Source: DATLHO01 sp035539855 (GTDB lineage: Bacteria; Bacteroidota; Ignavibacteria; OLB7). From it: DNA of 7,637 bases. Both the position numbers and the translations under genes were made by a program. The notes below the pieces were generated by a model that saw only the letters and a list, made by a program, of their open reading frames with translations, was not told the origin of the DNA and searched no databases. The stretch covers positions 1 to 7,637 of the forward strand of contig DATLHO010000304.1 of NCBI GenBank assembly GCA_035539855.1, in the 5' to 3' direction. Below, piece by piece: positions 5,390 through 7,637 of this stretch (position 1 is the first letter of the stretch; each line of letters opens with the position of its first letter).

Positions 5390-7414
5390 CTACACCGCCG
5401 CCGCCCCCAGCAACTCCACGATCCCCCTGATAAACGGGTGCTCGATCTGCTCGCGGCTCGATCCCGACGGACCAGCCTCGGCGCGGATCATCGGTGCGGC
5501 GCCGATGACCGGCTCGAGCGTCAGCGCGGCGCCGAAGAACGCGGTCAGGCGCTCCGACAGCACCTCGCGGCTGCGCGCGAGCATCGTGCGCTGTGCTTCG
5601 TTCTCGACGTAGAGACGAATCGTTCCGCCGGCGATCTCCGCCGGCTGCACCTGCTCGAGCATCACCGCAATCGATCGCTTGTCCTCGCAACTGCGGAGGA
5701 ACTCTCCCCACCGCGACTGGATCTGCCCGATCGACGGCGCCGAGCCGTACGCGATGCCGCTGATCGTTCCCGATGAAGCGATCGCGCCGTCGGACGATGC
5801 GGAGCGCGCCCGAGCGCCGTTCTCGGCAACTCGCGCGGCTGCCATCACCGTCGACTCCGGCGCATACGCTGACGGCCGGCCCGGAGGCGGCTGCGTCGGG
5901 AAGCTCGCGAGGTCGCTCGGATCGGAGATCCGCTTTGCGGGCTGTTCCGCTGTCGTGGGACCTGACGGGGCGGTCGACGTCGCGACCGACGGTGGCGTGG
6001 ACGGCAATACCGACTGTGCCGTCGACGGTGCTACCGATGGTGCCGTCGACGGTGTTGCCGACATCGTCGCTGAAGGTGCTGTCGAAGCGTCACTCGACTC
6101 GACAGCGTCACTACTCGACGGCGCGCCCGTGCCGCCGGCGGTCGCGCTTGCGCGCGTGTTGTTCATCGCGCCCGTGGGCTCGGAGATCCGCCCGGTGGTC
6201 GGCGTGGAGACAGAGGGCGACATCGTCGACCCTACGCCGGTCAGAGCGGACGGACCTCCTGTGCCCTCGGGCATCCGATCAATCTTTTCGAGGAGCGCAG
6301 TGAGCGTGATCGTCGAATCCATCACTGCGAGCTGGATGAGCGCGAGCTCCAGACGCAGCCGCGGCTGCGACGCGGTGCGGATCGCCTGCTGTGCCGCGAG
6401 GGTCAGGTGCAGCGCGCGGATCACATCCCCTTGCTCCAGTGCCCGCGCCTCGTCGCCGTAGCGATCCTTGATCGCGCGGGCGGCTTCGACGAGGTTGGTC
6501 GAGCCGGTCGAGAGCACGGTGAGGAAATTCCGGAAGTGCTCCGACAGGCCGATCAGGAACTCCTGGACGTCGTAGCCGGCGCGCATGATCTGCTCGACGA
6601 TCGCGAACGACTCGCCCGGATCGTGCGCGCGCATCATGTCGGTGACGCGGAAGAAGAACTCCTGGTCGATGAGGTTGAGCGCCTCGTTGGCCTGCTGGTA
6701 GCTGACGCTCATCCCGCAGAAGGACACTACCTGGTCGAAGATCGAGTGCGAGTCGCGCATCGAGCCGTCGGCCTTGCGCGCGATCACGATCAGCGCGTCC
6801 TCGTCGATCGTGACGCCCTCGCGCTCGGCGATGAACGTCAGGCGGCCGACGATGTCGGCGATCTGCATCCGGCGGAAGTCGAAGCGCTGGCAGCGGGAGA
6901 GGATCGTCGCCGGCACCTTGTGCGGCTCGGTCGTGGCGAAGACGAAGATCAGATGCTTCGGCGGCTCCTCGAGCGTCTTCAACAGCGCGTTGAAGGCCGA
7001 GGTCGACAGCATGTGGACTTCGTCGATGATGTAGAGCTTGTAGCGACCGCTGACCGGCGGATACTTCGCGTTGTCGCGAAGCTTGCGCACGTCCTCGACG
7101 GAGTTGTTCGAGGCGCCGTCGATCTCGACGACATCCATCGACCGACCCTCGACGATCGCGCGACAGGAGTCGCACTCATTGCACGGCTCGAACTCCGGAC
7201 CGATGTTCTCGCAGTTCAGCGCCTTGGCCAGAATGCGCGCCGTCGTCGTCTTGCCGACCCCACGCGGACCGCTGAACAGATACGCATGGTGCAGCCGCCC
7301 GCTCTTGATCGCATTCTTCAGCGTCTGGGTCACGTGCTCCTGACCCACCACCGACTCAAACTCCGCAGGACGCCACTTGCGGGCAGTCACCTGATAATCC
7401 TTCTGTTCGCCCAT
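5390..7414 (-). CDS. dnaX: DNA polymerase III subunit tau (clamp loader ATPase)
   Basis: A 674-aa AAA+ ATPase subunit of the replicative clamp loader, which opens and places the beta clamp on primed DNA; its C-terminal part contacts the polymerase. Landmarks: YQVTARKWRP (7-16), VVGQEH (22-27), Walker A GPRGVGKT (49-56), zinc-binding cysteines C68, C78, C81 and C84, Walker B IIDEVH (129-134), sensor 1 ATTEPHKVPATILSRC (160-175) including the SRC motif, and sensor 2 GSMRD (217-221). Collar domain III covers about 240-380. Then comes a long Ser/Thr/Ala/Pro-rich linker (about 381-560) with an 8-aa repeat, and a folded C-terminal tau domain (about 561-640, SRWGEFLRS, LYVENEAQRTML). ATG 7414 is chosen over the upstream in-frame start at 7510 because homology begins there. 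There is no Shine-Dalgarno; a T6 run lies just upstream. No slippery A-run is seen near the end of domain III, so a gamma form by frameshifting is not predicted. The ybaB-recR genes that often follow dnaX are absent here. Confidence 0.97.
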   Translation of the reverse strand: MGEQKDYQVTARKWRPAEFESVVGQEHVTQTLKNAIKSGRLHHAYLFSGPRGVGKTTTARILAKALNCENIGPEFEPCNECDSCRAIVEGRSMDVVEIDGASNNSVEDVRKLRDNAKYPPVSGRYKLYIIDEVHMLSTSAFNALLKTLEEPPKHLIFVFATTEPHKVPATILSRCQRFDFRRMQIADIVGRLTFIAEREGVTIDEDALIVIARKADGSMRDSHSIFDQVVSFCGMSVSYQQANEALNLIDQEFFFRVTDMMRAHDPGESFAIVEQIMRAGYDVQEFLIGLSEHFRNFLTVLSTGSTNLVEAARAIKDRYGDEARALEQGDVIRALHLTLAAQQAIRTASQPRLRLELALIQLAVMDSTITLTALLEKIDRMPEGTGGPSALTGVGSTMSPSVSTPTTGRISEPTGAMNNTRASATAGGTGAPSSSDAVESSDASTAPSATMSATPSTAPSVAPSTAQSVLPSTPPSVATSTAPSGPTTAEQPAKRISDPSDLASFPTQPPPGRPSAYAPESTVMAAARVAENGARARSASSDGAIASSGTISGIAYGSAPSIGQIQSRWGEFLRSCEDKRSIAVMLEQVQPAEIAGGTIRLYVENEAQRTMLARSREVLSERLTAFFGAALTLEPVIGAAPMIRAEAGPSGSSREQIEHPFIRGIVELLGAAAV
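5963..6058 (-). repeat. 24-bp in-frame repeats encoding PST-rich linker of DnaX
   Basis: Four successive 8-residue units, ATPSTAPS, VAPSTAQS, VLPSTPPS and VATSTAPS (DnaX residues 453-484), arise from a diverged 24-bp tandem repeat; on the plus strand gccgtcgacggtg recurs. Similar Ser/Thr/Ala-rich sequence continues on both sides. The period is a multiple of three, so copy-number change would alter linker length without breaking the frame. Confidence 0.8.
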
Positions 7415-7455
7415 CGTGTCAAAAAACCCGCATTCGTGCCAAGGACACCAACCCC

Positions 7456-7463
7456 CGAAGGTA
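7456..7463 (-). promoter_or_regulatory. Possible -7 box for dnaX
   Basis: The minus strand reads TACCTTCG, one mismatch from TAnnTTTG, about 42 bases upstream of the dnaX ATG. This spacing is close to that of the box before the DUF1801 gene (45 bases), and both are preceded by a GGTTTCG string. That similarity is the main reason for the call; no -33 element is clear. Confidence 0.3.
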
Positions 7464-7510
7464 CGAAGATCGAAACCGAATCGCCGAAACCCCCCGGGCG
7501 CGTCCGGCAA

Positions 7511-7580
7511 CCTAGTCGACAGATCTGTCCGGGGAGGTTATCGACACTTTGTCTGGGAACGTTGTCGACACTTGTGATTG
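7511..7580. promoter_or_regulatory. Three direct repeats of a TCGACA-TGTC motif upstream of dnaX
   Basis: On the plus strand, tagtcgaca (7513-7521), ttatcgaca (7538-7546) and ttgtcgaca (7562-7570) are spaced 25 and 24 bp, same orientation. Each is followed within 2-4 bases by TGTC or TGTG, giving small inverted repeats GACA-n-TGTC. The first is a perfect 12-bp palindrome, gacagatctgtc (7518-7529). The middle core ttatcgaca differs from the DnaA box TTATCCACA at one base. A regulator or DnaA-type binding cluster for dnaX, or for a gene beyond the right edge, is plausible; which protein binds is unknown. Confidence 0.5.
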
Positions 7581-7590
7581 GTTTCCTACC

Positions 7591-7630
7591 GTGCCGTGAC
7601 GTCAGCGCGGGCCGCATGCGGCGTCACGGC
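7591..7630. repeat. Nested palindrome at the right edge of the window
   Basis: gccgtgacg (7593-7601) and cgtcacggc (7622-7630) are perfect reverse complements, and the perfect 12-bp palindrome gccgcatgcggc fills 7611-7622 between them, sharing one base. This could be the terminator of a leftward gene lying beyond the window, which would isolate dnaX as its own unit. No T-run follows. I see no gene in 7415-7637. Confidence 0.5.
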
Positions 7631-7637
7631 CACTTCG

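Noticed and set aside
4953..5711. 252-codon minus-strand frame through the tandem array
   Set aside because: It runs through dnaX out of frame, the palindromic element and the 34-35-bp array; the repeat period rotates the frame and no domain is visible.
6283..6290. Programmed frameshift site in dnaX giving a gamma subunit
   Set aside because: The only A-run near the end of domain III on the coding strand is GAAAAG, four A's, not an X-XXY-YYZ heptamer or the long A-run known from other dnaX genes.
5679..6461. 260-codon plus-strand open frame with VDG/ATDG repeats
   Set aside because: It is the mirror of the dnaX linker; its repeats follow from the PST repeats on the coding strand.
7417..7422. 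TTGACA on the minus strand as a -35 box
   Set aside because: It lies 3 bases before the dnaX ATG, so a promoter using it would start inside the gene, with no -10 seen.

Overview
The window is GC-rich DNA, probably chromosomal, carrying five protein-coding genes, no RNA genes and no insertion sequence. The best clue to the host is the large secreted protein on the left. It has a signal peptide, a beta-propeller of SBBP-type repeats and a C-terminal type IX secretion (T9SS) sorting domain. T9SS cargo occurs mainly in the Bacteroidota/Chlorobi/Ignavibacteria/Kapabacteria group. With the high GC, weak Shine-Dalgarno sites and two candidate TAnnTTTG-type -7 promoter boxes, an environmental member of that group is the best guess; the exact lineage is inference.

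Layout: (1) 157-2991, minus: exported SBBP-repeat/T9SS protein, followed by a hairpin at 86-127. (2) 2992-3227: divergent promoter region. (3) 3228-3650 and 3643-4275, plus: a DUF1801 protein and a GNAT acetyltransferase overlapping by 8 bp, a two-gene operon. The GNAT gene has a duplicated N-terminus and what looks like a 60-bp in-frame insertion bounded by direct repeats. (4) 4297-4956, minus: small cytoplasmic ankyrin-repeat protein, convergent with the GNAT gene. (5) 4957-5389: a 433-bp gene-free stretch made largely of repeats: a 7-bp direct repeat touching the ankyrin start codon, a tandem array of 34-35-bp units, a perfect hairpin in its last unit, and a GC-rich palindromic element just beyond the dnaX stop. 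(6) 5390-7414, minus: dnaX, tau subunit of the DNA polymerase III clamp loader. (7) 7415-7637: dnaX upstream region with three direct repeats of an operator-like motif and a nested palindrome at the right edge.

The genes do not form one pathway: dnaX is housekeeping, the exported protein is envelope or secreted, and the rest are small accessory proteins. I see no defence system, CRISPR array or biosynthetic cluster. The parts least explained by known features are the 34-35-bp array with its terminal hairpin, the three-unit repeat upstream of dnaX, and the repeat-driven remodelling of the GNAT gene. All coordinates and repeats were read by eye; no search was run.
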